The notes beneath the pieces are model-generated. The model searched no databases and was not told the origin of the DNA. It worked only from the letters and a program-made list of their open reading frames with translations. Below are positions 14,336 through 26,890 of a DNA stretch of 64,000 nucleotides, piece by piece (position 1 is the first letter of the stretch; every line of letters begins with the position of its first letter). This stretch comes from Rhopalosiphum padi (lineage: Eukaryota; Arthropoda; Insecta; Hemiptera; Aphididae). The stretch is from contig NC_083600.1 of NCBI RefSeq assembly GCF_020882245.1, positions 11,594,001 to 11,658,000 of the forward strand, written 5' to 3'. The translations under genes were made by a program, and so were the position numbers.

Positions 14336-17300
14336 TTAGTACGCCACTTCGGCGCCCCAAGGCCTATATGGTTTCATCTGCGCGGAAACGGACGAATCGG
14401 GTTGGTACTGCTGTTGTTGTTGGTGATGGTGCTGTTGGTGCATGGCTGCATCGTCGTGATAGCTCGACGGCGGCTGCGGTGGCGGTTGAACGGGTTGCAA
14501 GTTGTGCAATTGGTTGCCGGCACCGCCGCCGTGCTGGTGTTGGTGCTGGTAGTCGTCGCGACCGCGATGATGGTGCTGCTGTTCGTGTTGTCGCTGCTGT
14601 TGGTGATGGTGGTGGTGATGGTGATAGTCCGCCGGGACGGACGACAGGGTGGTGAGGCCGGCTGCGTCCGCTTCGGCCGCAGATTTGATGCCGTCCGCGG
14701 CCGTCGCTGACGTCTCGTAATTGTTGTTGTTGTGGCTGGGCGGCGGCGGCGGCGGGGGAAGGGTCAGCGACGGCGGTTGCTGTTGTTGTTGGTGAGGTGA
14801 TGTCGTCGACGGGTAATGGTGCACCGGCGGAATAGTCGCCGGTGGTGGCGGCGGTGGCGGTGGCGGTGCCCCAACGTGATGACCACCGTACCAACCTGGG
14901 GGCGGCGGCGGTGGTGGCGCGTTGTGGTGTGCAGCAGCGGCCGGTGACTTCGCCGCATACTCGCGTTGTGCAGCAAAGTACTGTAAGTGCGACAGTAGAC
15001 GCTCGCGCAGCGGATCCCGACCATTCATGCCTTCCACCGACTCCAAGTACCTGGCCACCTCGTTGGCGCATTCCCTGAACCCGATGTTGTGGTAGTCCAT
15101 CGCGTACTTGGACGGATCGTAAGCCAACGTGTCTAAACCTGCACGAGAAAAAAAAACAAACCATGTTATTAATTATTATTATATTTAATGATTCGCTATT
15201 TTATCTTTTTTTCAAAAATTAAAGTTCTGAAGTTTAAAATCATTAGTAGGTAGATACTAGCGTATTATTTATACGATTTTATACATATTTTACAAAGTTA
15301 TAATAACTATACTTATTATTTAAATATACATGACGTATTTTATTGAACTTATTATTGATTGTATATTATATGTATATATTTTATGATAAACTTGGTACAA
15401 ACAGTGCAGGAACTTTATTTCCAACAACGTGCACGACTAGCCTATATTATTACTACATATGTATTATACTACCTAACCATATCCGCTATTAAATTGTTTT
15501 TATAAATTATTATTAAAAATTGAATTACAATAAACCGCAATATGACCCACAACCACCCATTCAAAAAAACTTAGTTAAACTTCCCACCACTAATTGTAAT
15601 TTAATTGAGTGTGAACAAACAATTTTTATGCACGATCACAGGTTTATAGCTTATCTGGCTATATTCTTGCAGTTTTCGAAACTAAACGTTTAACTTTATT
15701 TTTTGAAAATTACACGTCTAATAAATACGATTATTTTTAAACATCGTTTATAAAATTTAAATTATCACGTATATGTAATTTTAAGGTAGTTTTTTTAGAC
15801 ATCATATTTACGTAACTCCTGTATAAAATGATACTTACAAGGTTACTTAAATGTATTTAATTTTTGGAACACAGGACAATGCTAAACTATTATAAATATC
15901 TTATTTTATATCATATTATATTTGTTTAAAAATTGTAATCGGGTAATAGGTACTCCCACGATTACGTTCACGGCCGATTTACGAGTTTGCGGGTAATAAT
16001 GGTAATAATAGTAATAATAATAATAACAAACAATAAATCGCTGTGTGATCGGTGGTGTTTGCGTATAAATATACACGCGCGCGGGGGCTGCCGTCTAAAG
16101 TACGACGATGCTCGTCAAAACGGCAGTGGTTGGTGGCGAATCGTGGGAAAAGGGTGGCGCCGATTTGCGACCGACGAGGGGCAGCTGACACGGAATCACG
16201 TTCTCACGGTAATGTGTATATATGGTATATAATCTGTCCGTATTACCACCCCCTTTGGGATATCGCGATTTAATTTTGATCAATAAATTAAAAAAAATAA
16301 ATAAATACAAGTAAGTGAGTTAACAATATACGCGGACACAAGCCAAAATCGGGATAAGTCTTAATTCACACGGTCGAAAACACCTGATTGCCGCGCGTGT
16401 GGCGTGTCTATTTAACACAAAAGCGTGACAAGATCGCGTGGAATAAGAATAATGAAAAGTATTTTCATATAATAATATAATCTATCTATTACCTATTGAC
16501 TTACAATTTCCACTGAAATATCTTTTACACGTATATATATATTGCATAATACATTGACCCATATACTTAGTACTCATTGATAATATCTAGATCGGTATTA
16601 ATTAACTAAGTCGACATATTTTAATCTAGTCGTTAAATCCAAACCAAACGTATAGACGAAAAGAAGGTTTTTTTGTGAAAAAATAATATCATTAAAACGC
16701 AGTTGTCCATGGTCACGACGTGTGACACCGTCATCGTTGCGTATTATAATGGTGATAAAATGTATTATTACGGTTGTATGCCGCGCGTGTTCCACTACGG
16801 CGGGCACTTGTCGCCGAGGAACAGGATATGTCGAGTTAATAGACTGAATACTTATTTACATCGTACGTACTACGTACTACTCGAGTCCTATAACCCTTTG
16901 CCGGCGGTAAGTAGTTATGCATGTACACCTTTTGTTTAATATTATGCTACTACGACGGGAAGTCGGCAAGAGGCAGGTGTACTGGTGTAATAGTGGCGTA
17001 TAACGCAGTCAACGACGAAGACGACCACTGCTTAAATATAATTTAACGTACTCGCGCAACGACAAATCATAAATGGGATATACGACCGGAAAATTAGACA
17101 AAAACCTCAATAATATAGTATCGTACTACGATTATTTTATTTCAAACATTAACGATACGAACGACTGGACGCCAGCCTTTATATATAATATATACATTAT
17201 AGTAATGTAATTACATTATTATTATTAAGTTATTAAAAAATGATAAAGAAATAAATGCTTATTTATATTATTGCATAAAAATATGTAACCTATATATGAC

Positions 17301-18302
17301 TTTATAGTAAATCCATCGAGGTTGAATAAAAAGACTTGAATAGTTTAAAAAAATCGAGGTAGTAAACCAAAATGCTTTACGAGTTCGTGAGTTAAGTCTA
17401 TTATAACTTTGATAAATATATATATATTAAATATACCTACTAATATTATATAATTACAACAAATATCGTTTGTAAGCAAGCGATTTACCTTTTGCGTGAA
17501 TCATTTTCAAATGATCGACCGTGAGCTGTAAGATTTCGGCCTTTTCCAGTTTGGCTGAACCCTGTTTTTCGTACGCCGTGGGCACAAGCCGTCTGAGTTC
17601 GGATAGACTGGTGTTGATGCGGTCACGACGTCTTTTTTCGATAATGCCCCGGCGTTTTTTCCGGGTAAGCATATGAGGCGTGTCGGTTCCATCTCCGGGT
17701 GAAGAACAACTATAGGAAAATTGAAAAGAAAAGTGTAAGTAAAATAATTTAAGAATAAGTCAAAAAATGTGGAAATAATTTTTTTTTTAAACAAAATTTC
17801 CGTGTCGCAATAATCTCATATCATATTAAGATCAGAAGTAAAATTTGAAAAAATATAAAAATCTAAGTTACCGCGGGGTTTGAAAACAGGCGTGCGTGTT
17901 ACAAGTATATATATATATAGATATATATAGGTGTACTTACTGGTCTTTGCTGGACTCCTCAGAAAACGCATCGTCGCAATCGTCGCTCTCGTTGAAATGT
18001 CTTTTGACGCCTTGCTGATGGTGTCGAGAAGTCGGCGGCGGCGCGGGCATCGAACTCCACGGTCCGTAGCCCCAGTGTGGGGGCTCGGCGGTAGCGGCAG
18101 CTGTGGTCGGCGGTTGGTACGATGCGACGGAATCCGGATGATGAGCCGGACCGCCCCCGCGGGGCACCACCATGCGCCACAAGTTGACGGCGGCCGGGTC
18201 GCAGTAGCCCAAATAATCGTTGGGCCGTGCGTCCGGGTACGCGACGGCAGCGGCGGCTGCGACGGACCGCAGGTCATGGTGGTGATGGTTGTGGTTAGCC
18301 AC
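14336..18302 (-). CDS. Hey: Hey: bHLH-Orange transcriptional repressor, Notch effector (3 exons)
   Basis: Exons (minus strand) are 18302-17941, 17709-17489 and 15138-14336. The phases agree (2, then 1) with consensus GT-AG sites, giving about 461 residues. Exon 1 encodes a His/Ala/Pro-rich leader. Exon 2 carries the bHLH at about residues 136-194: basic region RKKRRGIIEKRRRDRIN, with Gly where Hairy/E(spl) proteins have Pro, then loop and helix 2 with EKAEILQLTVDHLK. Exon 3 opens with the Orange domain (about 196-250, GLDTLAYDPSKYAMDYH), followed by long Pro, His and Gln runs, and ends in YRPWGAEVAY, the YRPW motif that separates Hey from WRPW-type Hairy/E(spl). Family knowledge: a nuclear dimeric repressor induced by Su(H)/Notch that binds CACGTG-type E-boxes. 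Oddities: the expected start codon is GTG (AAAGTGGCT at 18305-18297), there is no in-frame ATG upstream before the TAA at 18416-18414, and the next in-frame ATG is at 18173. The C-terminal tail after YRPW departs from the usual TE(I/V)GAF. The family assignment is very secure; the start is not. Confidence 0.95.
15139..17488 (-). other. Hey intron 2
   Basis: This 2.35-kb intron has donor AAAG|GTAAAT at 17489/17488 and acceptor GTGCAG at 15139. Apart from the GC-richer island near 16.0-16.2 kb with the Su(H)-type sites, it is AT-rich. Open frames here (for example plus strand 16703-16939, followed by a chance GTAAGT) show no recognisable protein. Confidence 0.8.
16142..16208. promoter_or_regulatory. 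Candidate Notch-response enhancer: inverted Su(H)-type sites around an E-box in Hey intron 2
   Basis: CGTGGGAA at 16142-16149 and TTCTCACG at 16201-16208 are both exact matches to the Su(H)/CSL consensus YGTGRGAA, in opposite orientations. A CAGCTG E-box (16182-16187) lies between them. The spacing of about 50 bp is wider than the classical paired site (15-17 bp), so this is not a canonical SPS. The cluster lies in a short GC-richer island (about 15990-16210) within an otherwise AT-rich intron of a gene known in other animals as a direct Notch target. The enhancer function is inferred. Confidence 0.45.
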
Positions 18303-19030
18303 TTTGGCGGTTGGATTTAAAAAATATGAAGAAAAAATAAATAACCGCCCGGTAAGTGCAGTTATCGACGGCGGGTGGAAGGGGTCACGTGCTACGGTCC
18401 CTTGTTTGCGGTTTTATCTTTAAGGAAACGGTCTCGTCGCGGACCACTTGTTGTCGCGGCGGCGGTGCGCAGTGTGTGTGTATATTATATTAAATACGCG
18501 GGCGAACGTGTGCGCGACGTGTACGACGTGAGCCGGACGACTGCCGTGGCGCGTGGACGACCGGCGGCCGTACGTCGGGCGAACGCCGTCCGGACGCCCC
18601 ACGCCGCGACGACGGCCACCCCCCACCACCGAAATAAAAAAAATCAAATAGAGTCGAAAACCGGAAGGGCGTCCCTTCTCACTCGCGTACCGTGGTACGA
18701 CCATCCGGTTCCGAGTGCGCGCGCGCGTACGTATGTGGGTGTGCGTATACGGTAATAATATTATACACGCACACGCGACACCGCGACGTTATCGCGCCGG
18801 CGAGTGTGTGCGCGTCGTATATATGTATTTTGTATAAACGGTCCACACGTCTTCGCCGTCGCCGCCCCGCCGTTATCGCGCGGCCGGACAAAACGTCCGA
18901 CGACGTCCGTCGCGCGGCGATGTAAGTGTGTGCAAATCGCCGGCGGGCACGTGATCAGCCCGAGTCCGACACTTATTATTATTATTTTGTATTAATAGGT
19001 GTGATGTATACTGATGTGTGGCGGTCGACC
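18303..19030 (-). promoter_or_regulatory. GC- and CpG-rich 5' flank / probable promoter of Hey
   Basis: The stretch upstream of Hey exon 1 is strongly GC- and CpG-rich against an AT-rich background. It contains two CACGTG palindromes (18386-18391 and 18948-18953), the class of E-box bound by Hey dimers, and no clear TATA box. A frame open from the TAA at 18416-18414 continues into Hey exon 1 without any ATG. A pyrimidine-rich tract ends at AAAG just before TG GCT, so an unseen upstream exon supplying an A is formally possible. The promoter role is inferred from position and composition. The many open frames on both strands here look like by-products of the composition. Confidence 0.5.
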
Positions 19031-22000
19031 GCGCACGTTATTATATTATATTACAAGCGGACTCGTGGCGCTTTTAAAAACGTATAATAATAATATTTTA
19101 AATGCCAACTACTGTCTACTGGTGCAGACGGTGTTGTCATTAAACGTCGTCGTTTTCGTCGCAGTGGTCGCACGTGCGATCCGCTAATATGGTTAGGTTA
19201 TTGACTTCGATTTAACGATTTGTTATAATAAGAGATACCGTTGACACACGTAATATAGTCTGCGGAACCGCAGTGAGCCAGTGAGATTTGCGTGCGATTC
19301 GAGTGTTGATTCGTTATTGGTGCATTCGATTCATTTCGAATAGCGTTTATTTTAAATAACCTATACGATGTGGCGGAACGTCGATCGAAACCGTTTGACG
19401 GTTAAAAATCAAAAAGGTCCTTCTTATATTATTGTCATTAGAAGTATATATCGTCGAAATCGTGAATTGTCCAAACGAAATGCCAAACTTTAAAATCTCC
19501 GGAATTTTTATTTTTACGAAAAATCCGACATGTTTATTCTTGGTAAATTATAGATTGCTCGCCGTCTCTATTATTTATGAAAGCTCGTATCACGCGACAG
19601 TCGCGGCGACACGCAGCCATCCGTTGTGCGAAGTCGAAAGAGACGCGCGAGTATATTATATACTTGATTTTGTTACGAATATTTGATATTCGATTTTCAC
19701 TTTTACAGCGGAGTTGGGTATACGACCGTATAGTAGACTTTTAGATACCTAACTATTATTAAAACTGCAATCGTGATAGCGTTTATTGGTTATGGCCGGT
19801 ATGGGATAATATACCATTCGTTTAGCGATCGAACGCTGAAAGTCGCTTTCTATGACATTTTTCAACATTATTTCATGTGCGATTCGGTATTTCGTCTGTA
19901 ATTTAAGTACTTTAAACTATTTGATAACGTCCTTTTAATATTCGCTCCACTAATAGTGGGTATGTAATATTTGAATTTTAAGTTTTAAATGTTTATAGCT
20001 TTTATTGATGTCACACACATATTATTATATGTTTAAAATATTTTTATTCGTTGTATAGTACTATTAGTACTTCAATGATGGTATCGAAGTATACGTAATA
20101 CGTGAATAGTCCTATAAACCAAACATTTTCAATTTAATTTAAATGAAAATTAAATTTAAAGGTTCGGCAACATCCCATAGGTGATAGGAACTATAGTAGG
20201 TACAAGTAAAAGTACTAGTAAAAGTACGTCATAACATAGTATATTTATATTAGGTATAAATAATTCACCCTCGCTTTATCGAATTGCCGTGTATACATCG
20301 TTCATTATAATTTATATAAGTAACAATAATAAATGCTTTTACCGTTGTACACTGTACACGTGTAGTGTAATATACGTTTACAACGTACCTACCACGTCTA
20401 ATAAGGGACGATATACAGTATACTTATCGGATATCGTTGAAAAAAATGCAACATAACGTACTTATAAAATATACATCCTAAAGTGGTTTTTGCAGCGTCG
20501 ACCCCACGCAGTTATATTATAATTTATAATAATACAGAATAAATTTATATACTATAATGCATACATATAAGTATATAAAAGTATAAAACACACACATATA
20601 ATATATAATGTATTATATATATGGTGTACTCAATCGGTTAAAACATGTCAGTTTATCGGTATAACTCTGGTGCACCTGTGAATTTATTCAATTCGGTCTG
20701 TTGGCCACAGTTTATACACCGCACGTTCGTAATGTGTACAACAAACAACGCTAATTATTATACTCACGTGATAATAATATTAAACCGTTTTATAGTCATA
20801 GCATAGTATTTAATGTTTTTCTGTCCGTTTTCGGTATCGAGACGACTTCGATTTGCTGGTTATCGAATCCGGTAAACATGCCAACGCGTATAAAATTTAT
20901 AATTTAAGTAAAAGTTGAGACGATATTGAGAAAAGTTTTTGGGCTTGGTAACGTGATATGGGATACGGAGAGTAGGCTGAACGAGTAGAGTGGTCGCGGA
21001 GGCGGCCGATATGTATCGAGTATAAATAATATATATATATACACATACACACGTCATCCCACGCAAGTACGGTTTGGATTCGATATCTTTCGTCAAAGTT
21101 TTTCAATCGTGGCGCACAAAGTTTAAGTATATACACACCTTTGGTTCCACCTCTGCAATCAAACGCGTCGTTCGCGTACGTGTGCCGACCTATATTTACC
21201 AAACGGAATCTTAAACATTAAAATATACAATCGTCAATCGGCTGCGATAATATAATAATAATACTGCAACTTGCAAGATCGAATACGAATAAAACTATCA
21301 ATGTCACAAAACGGGCGTTCTATCAAAAGTCACTATAAATAAGTCACTTTTTGTGCCATTTTGGGAGCATACACAAAATATAATTTAAGGTGATTTTTAA
21401 TGGGTTTGTCATTGTCATTGTTGACATTTTTGCCGAGTATGGAATTTCATATTGATCATCGCCCATCGATATAATACCATATTAATATTTGTCTAGTTTT
21501 AAAATTATGCTTTCGCTAACATCGTATCATATAATCCTCAATTTTGATTACTATTTTTTCATTATTATTAACCCTTTTAATATTTGTGTAAAATATAGAA
21601 TTGTATTTCTATATTTTCGATCAGATAAAAATATCCGCCATCCAAATAATGTTCGCGTTATATCCAACGTAATACATTTATATAATATATATTTATTACG
21701 GTCAGTGAGCTTTGATAATTTATATTTTACGATTTCCATATAGCTCACGCCATACGGTGAGCCATATACGATCGTTCGGGTGTCTGGTAAATAATATTAT
21801 AAACGTTGTTTTGTTTCCAATACTCGAGTATTACACTCGTGTGTAATAAATAACAATTCTAATAATTTGTTAGTTATAAATGTTATAATATAGTTTTATT
21901 ATTATGTCTTGTAATAGTACACTACTCAGTACTTAACGAAATTATATAACGTAGTCGGTTATATTATGTAGGTTGTATCACTTGTATCTGTTTTGGCACA

Positions 22001-22315
22001 TACCAATAAACGGTAGGTACAATTAACGGGATTTTCGTTGATTTTTTGGTTGATTAATGATTAGACATTCTTAAAAACTGTGTATAAATGACGATGCATA
22101 AAAATTGTTATTCAATATAAAAAAAAAAATTATGATGCGTGAACATTTCCATATCTTTAAAATGTGTATGAAATATGATTCAATATAAAATCTTGATTGT
22201 ACTATAAATTGATACTTGTTTGATGTTTTAATTTATTTTATATAGGTACTTAATACCATTAAATTCATTTTTAACGCATCCATTAGAGTGACCTATATAG
22301 GTATTTAATGATGAG
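19031..22315. other. Intergenic DNA upstream of Hey
   Basis: Moderate GC up to about 21250, then AT-rich. Open frames at 19432-19686, 20860-21202 and 21489-21743 have no recognisable domain. This may hold distal regulatory DNA for Hey, but no motif cluster was found. Confidence 0.5.
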
Positions 22316-22964
22316 TAGGGCTAGGATTTCTATGCAGTAAAAAATTGTAAAATATGAATTTATTATTTACCAAAATATGCAAAAACAATATTTTTTTTAA
22401 ATATTAGTATATATTATTATTTATTACATAAATATTTGCTTATATTATTACTTATTAGTTATTGTTATTACATATAATAATATTTTAATATGTGAACGAT
22501 CGGTGATTAGATCGAAGAATAGATTTATATTAGTTGAAATTCCATATTCCACATCACACGATGTTGTTGGAGTATATTATTTAAAAGACGCGATTTGTCC
22601 CGGATTATTCGCCGTTTATAATGCTACACATTTTTAGAAATGTTTTGAATCCCTATTCTTTTTTAGTACTAAGTCCATTTTAGTTTAGATAGGTACATAT
22701 ATAGTATATTTACGACAACTCGACAAATAACCCAATAATATTATAGACGTTCATTAAATAAATACCATTTAAAACTAACAAGATTCTCAAAAATGTATAT
22801 ATTTATATGCAATTATATAGGTAATGCATTATATTGAAAATATGCAAAAAAAAAAATAATTGTTCTATTTATTCGAGAATGAGCCAAATCGTGGACATAT
22901 CTGACAACCAATCAATTTGGACATAAGGGAAAAAATATGCAAATGTATAGAAATTCTAGCTCTA
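22316..22964. mobile_element. Non-autonomous hAT element with intact 8-bp target-site duplication
   Basis: The left end TAGGGCTAGGATTTCTAT and the right end, reverse-complemented TAGAGCTAGAATTTCTAT, form imperfect terminal inverted repeats (16 of 18 positions). ATGATGAG occurs immediately outside both ends (22308-22315 and 22965-22972), the 8-bp duplication length typical of hAT insertion. Subterminal AATATGCAAA words occur near both ends. No transposase frame is present in the 649 bp. Confidence 0.82.
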
Positions 22965-24880
22965 ATGATGAGATACATTTGACAGTCGACATCTATATAT
23001 TATATACAACAGAATGCCAAAGCGAGGATACACTGTTGTATCATAAGTCGAGAAAAGCTTATTTTTTAAATGATTATATTAATTTTGAATTTAATTTGAA
23101 ATATTGAAATATTAATAATAATATTAAATTATAATATGTAATTTATCCAGGAATATTATCAATAAACCGTTATATTTTCAGTTTTTTTGCTGTACATTTA
23201 CTACATTTTAGATAAAATCATACAACTCGTAAAAATAGACCGGTGCCAGTGCGACGGCATACCATACTAACATATTATATTGAAATATTTTATTTAAGAA
23301 TAATATAGTATTACATACATTTAATTATAAAAATAGTTTTAAAATGTATTCAATTAAACTTAAGTTATTATTATATATATGTAGTTTTATCATTTTAACG
23401 TTGAAAACTTTTTAAAACCAGATAAAAAAAAAAACTTACAAAACAGTTTTCATTTTACCGTAAAAGTGAGTAAATTTATATAAGCACCTATAAACTTTAG
23501 AAGTTTAAACACGAAATATAAATTAATTTCAGCCTTTCAAATAGCGTAATATTAAATAATTTTTTTAGAACGTTCGTCACGTACGTATTTTTTTAAAATT
23601 ATTATAAATAATTTACTGCTACGATTAAATGTACCTAACACCCTTGCCTAATTATCTCCAAGAATTGATTTAATATTTCAATCAGAACATTCAAAATAAT
23701 ATAGTATTATAAATTTATAAATGAAAAAACACATTATTATCTCACTTAGGATAGATTTTAATATCATTGTAGTATTTAATAGATCGTTGCATCATCCGTT
23801 TAATATTGTATAATAGTACTTCTGTTAATAACTCTTACCTAGAATTACATCAAACATCTAAATAATTGTGAATGAGTAAAGTGTATTTATATGTCGTATC
23901 TTCATATCTTTATATTTAAGATAATATATTATAGGCTTATGTTATTTACTCATTTATATTAGTATATGCGTACTAATATCCAACTAGTATGTGTATATAC
24001 TATATTTTGTTAATGAAGTATGGACATTTTTCAATTCGAATACTTAACAATTCGCGGCTAACTAATTTTTTATTGTGCAAGTCTAAATTATACATATATT
24101 TCAATAAAAATTGATTAATAATAATAATTTTCTTAATAAAGATGTAGATATTATGTTGGATATATTGAATTCAAAATTTTATTTACAGAATAGTACATGC
24201 TGGCCGCTGGGTGGATTTTATTAAAATATAACGCTCATGTCTGTTTTATATACCTGCTGTATAGTATAAATCATAAATATATATAAGCCCACACTGGCTA
24301 GTGGCCACATTCTGTAGCTTAGCTAACATTTATATAAATAATTATTACATTAAAATATGATAAATTAAATTTTAAGCTGACGGCAAACAAATTTTAATAA
24401 AATTGCAGCGTTGTAGCCTTGTAGGTATTATTATTTAAAATTATAAATTATAAAATTGTTGATTTAACTACTGTTTTGAACTGTTTGATGTTGATTGATC
24501 ACTTAAATAATTGATATCGAAAACATTTTTAGAACTATTAGAATCTACCAGAGGAAAATAGTTATTTTATTTTGAACAATATTTATTTGTTATAGATCAA
24601 TTCAATATTCCAATAAAAATAAATCTATTAAAACATTTGAGGTCCTTAAAAAAACTATAGATGTCAGCTTATGATAATGGCTTGTTTTTTCATTATTATG
24701 TAGTGTACATTGTACATATACAATATACATACTACATATACATATTATGATATAATATGTTAATAATTAATATTAAGGCATTTATCCATCATATATTTTC
24801 CATCGTATTTTTTTATATTCCTATGTATTTATTATAATATTTAATAAAAAAAATATTTACTATTTATATATTATGTATAA
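22965..24880. other. AT-rich intergenic DNA
   Basis: Starts with the right copy of the hAT target duplication. No gene, RNA or further element recognised. Confidence 0.6.
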
Positions 24881-24919
24881 TTTTAAAAAGGTATGTACCT
24901 ATAAAAAAAAATTATGTTA

Positions 24920-25215
24920 GAAAATTTAAAATAGGTATTTATTTTTGTTTGAATTCTGCTGTTGATCGCAGCATTTGCAGTGAATCGTTCCATTTTATTT
25001 AAAGCTTCGAAAAGTTCATCATTACTCCCTGGTTTGTTCTCGATAAGTAATATTAATAAAACTAGAAACTTCGAGTTATTCACAAAAATATTCGAGTTAA
25101 ATAAGAATTTTTCGCATTATTTAAATAGGAAATTTAGGGACCGAGGAAAAAATTCGAGGTATCGACGAATTCGAGTTAAAGAAGTTCGAGAACCAAGTTC
25201 GACTGTAAATAATAA
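24920..25215 (-). mobile_element. Deleted pogo/Tigger-type element: transposase C-terminus plus terminal region
   Basis: The minus strand encodes NDELFEALNKMERFTANAAI followed by QTKINTYF (24951-24928), resembling the C-terminal tail of Tigger/pogo (DDE, CENP-B-like) transposases. QTKINTYF fits the PCNA-interacting PIP-box pattern Q-x-x-(I/L/M)-x-x-aromatic-aromatic. Beside it (25060-25205) the plus strand repeats TTCGAGTTA-type words (ATTCGAGTTAAATAAG, TTCGAGTTAAAGAAG, GGGACCGAGGAAAAAATTCG), typical of pogo-like ends. The N-terminal and catalytic parts are missing, so this is an internal-deletion derivative. Ends are approximate. Confidence 0.55.
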
Positions 25216-26890
25216 TAAATTAAATAATAACGTCTATTAGCATTCAATTATTATGCTATTATAAACGCATTACTTTGTGGTGTAATTTATTTTTTACTCC
25301 AATATTTTATTGCTTATATTGGCTTTTTAATTACTTAATAATTCGAATGAAATATGTATGCAATAGTAATAATTAACATTTAGGGTTCGGGCTTGATATA
25401 TAATCGTAGACCGTAGACTATAGTATAATATTTATAACTCAACCTACCAGTTTGGTCTTTGGGTGTATGCTATGTTTAATAAATTATGGTTGTATTCGCG
25501 TTTATTAAAATACACTTTTTTACTATACATATTACATATAGATAAAAAATTACATTTAGTGTAATATAATATAATTACACATTATATTAATAGGTATATA
25601 AAATTAGATTTTAATTTAATTTCCTAATGGTATTACTATTTATGAAGTAATTTATCTTCAATATTTTTATTCACACAATATATTTACTCAAAAAAAGCAT
25701 TTAATTTATTATAATTTATTTCAACTTACAGGATTAACATATTTTGGACAGCAGTACACAATTATCAAACAGCAGTGGCTTGTAGATATAAAGTTAAACC
25801 GTCCGCCGTTCGTGTTTAATTCGTTTTGTCTTAAAAATTAAACCGTACATTGATGTTGAACTCCGTGAATTACGATTACTATACCTATTATTATACAATA
25901 TGATAAAGAGCGCGTGTCTTGCGGTTTAACCACGTGCAGCAGAGACGATTTGCGCGCGTGCCGAGTGGCATGTCCGCCTATTTTATACTCCTCACAACGT
26001 CTAGCACGCGTATCGTCTCATTCACATAATCATCAAATTAAAATCTAATTATCTTTTTTCAATGGAACGATATAAATAATTATATCTATAGAATGTAAGA
26101 AATCGCTCGTCTGCATAATAATCACATAAAATATATTTTATACCATCAAATATACTAGTACATATAAACATTTTACGTGTTCACATACAGTCATCTGCTA
26201 TATAAGTATATAACCCTCAATATTGTATAGAAGGTACGTATACAGGGTTGGTCGGGGGGTTCACGCCCCCCCCCACGATATAATTTTTTATTATGTTGCG
26301 GCACAATTTGTATTGCTATATTTTGTAAACCCCCCCCCCACCGAAATTTTTTTAATATATGTGCCTGTTGTATAGGTACACTAGACAGTTTTAAAGTATA
26401 TAATAATATATTGTGTAGAACATTATTATCAGTTTTATTTTATAAGATTCGCGTACTGGTATTACTATACCTACAATTATTTTTTTTTTACGAGTAGGTG
26501 CCTATTAATGACATCGCAGGTAATTTTTTTTTCAAAAAGAAACAAATTTACATATATTGTGTATTATACGATTATTATTTATAAGTATATCTGAAAGGAA
26601 AATGCACGAGACAATAATATCGCACCTGACTATTTTACTTATATATTTAATTACGGCTATATGCGCGTGCATAATATAATATGTTGTCAACGCGTGTAAT
26701 CATGTAATATCGCCGTGTTCAGTGGCGACCGACAGAGGCTTTTATTGTAAACATCGCATCGCTACAATCAGGCACACGTCGGACACGCGCCCGTATACGA
26801 TATAATATATTATAATATGTGCGAGGTGGATCAGGTATTGTAGATTTTACAAAAGGTGTACACAAACACGCAAATACACAATTCTATACT
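25216..26890. other. Intergenic DNA
   Basis: AT-rich with a small GC-richer patch at about 25880-26000. At about 26244-26345 there are close G and C homopolymers (ggggggttcacgccccccccc, then acccccccccacc), probably a fragment of a dispersed repeat. No gene recognised. Confidence 0.5.

Noticed and set aside
14364..15164. Long open frames overlapping the last Hey exon in other phases and on the plus strand
   Set aside because: They arise from the GC-rich trinucleotide repeats encoding Pro, His and Gln in Hey. Only the Hey frame has the Orange domain and YRPW.
16703..16939. Plus-strand 78-residue frame in Hey intron 2 with a GTAAGT inside
   Set aside because: No domain, no acceptor partner found, and it lies antisense within a Hey intron.
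18375..18995. Plus-strand and minus-strand frames in the Hey 5' flank
   Set aside because: Arg/Val/Thr-rich frames in a CpG-rich island with no signature or consistent splicing. They are best explained by composition.
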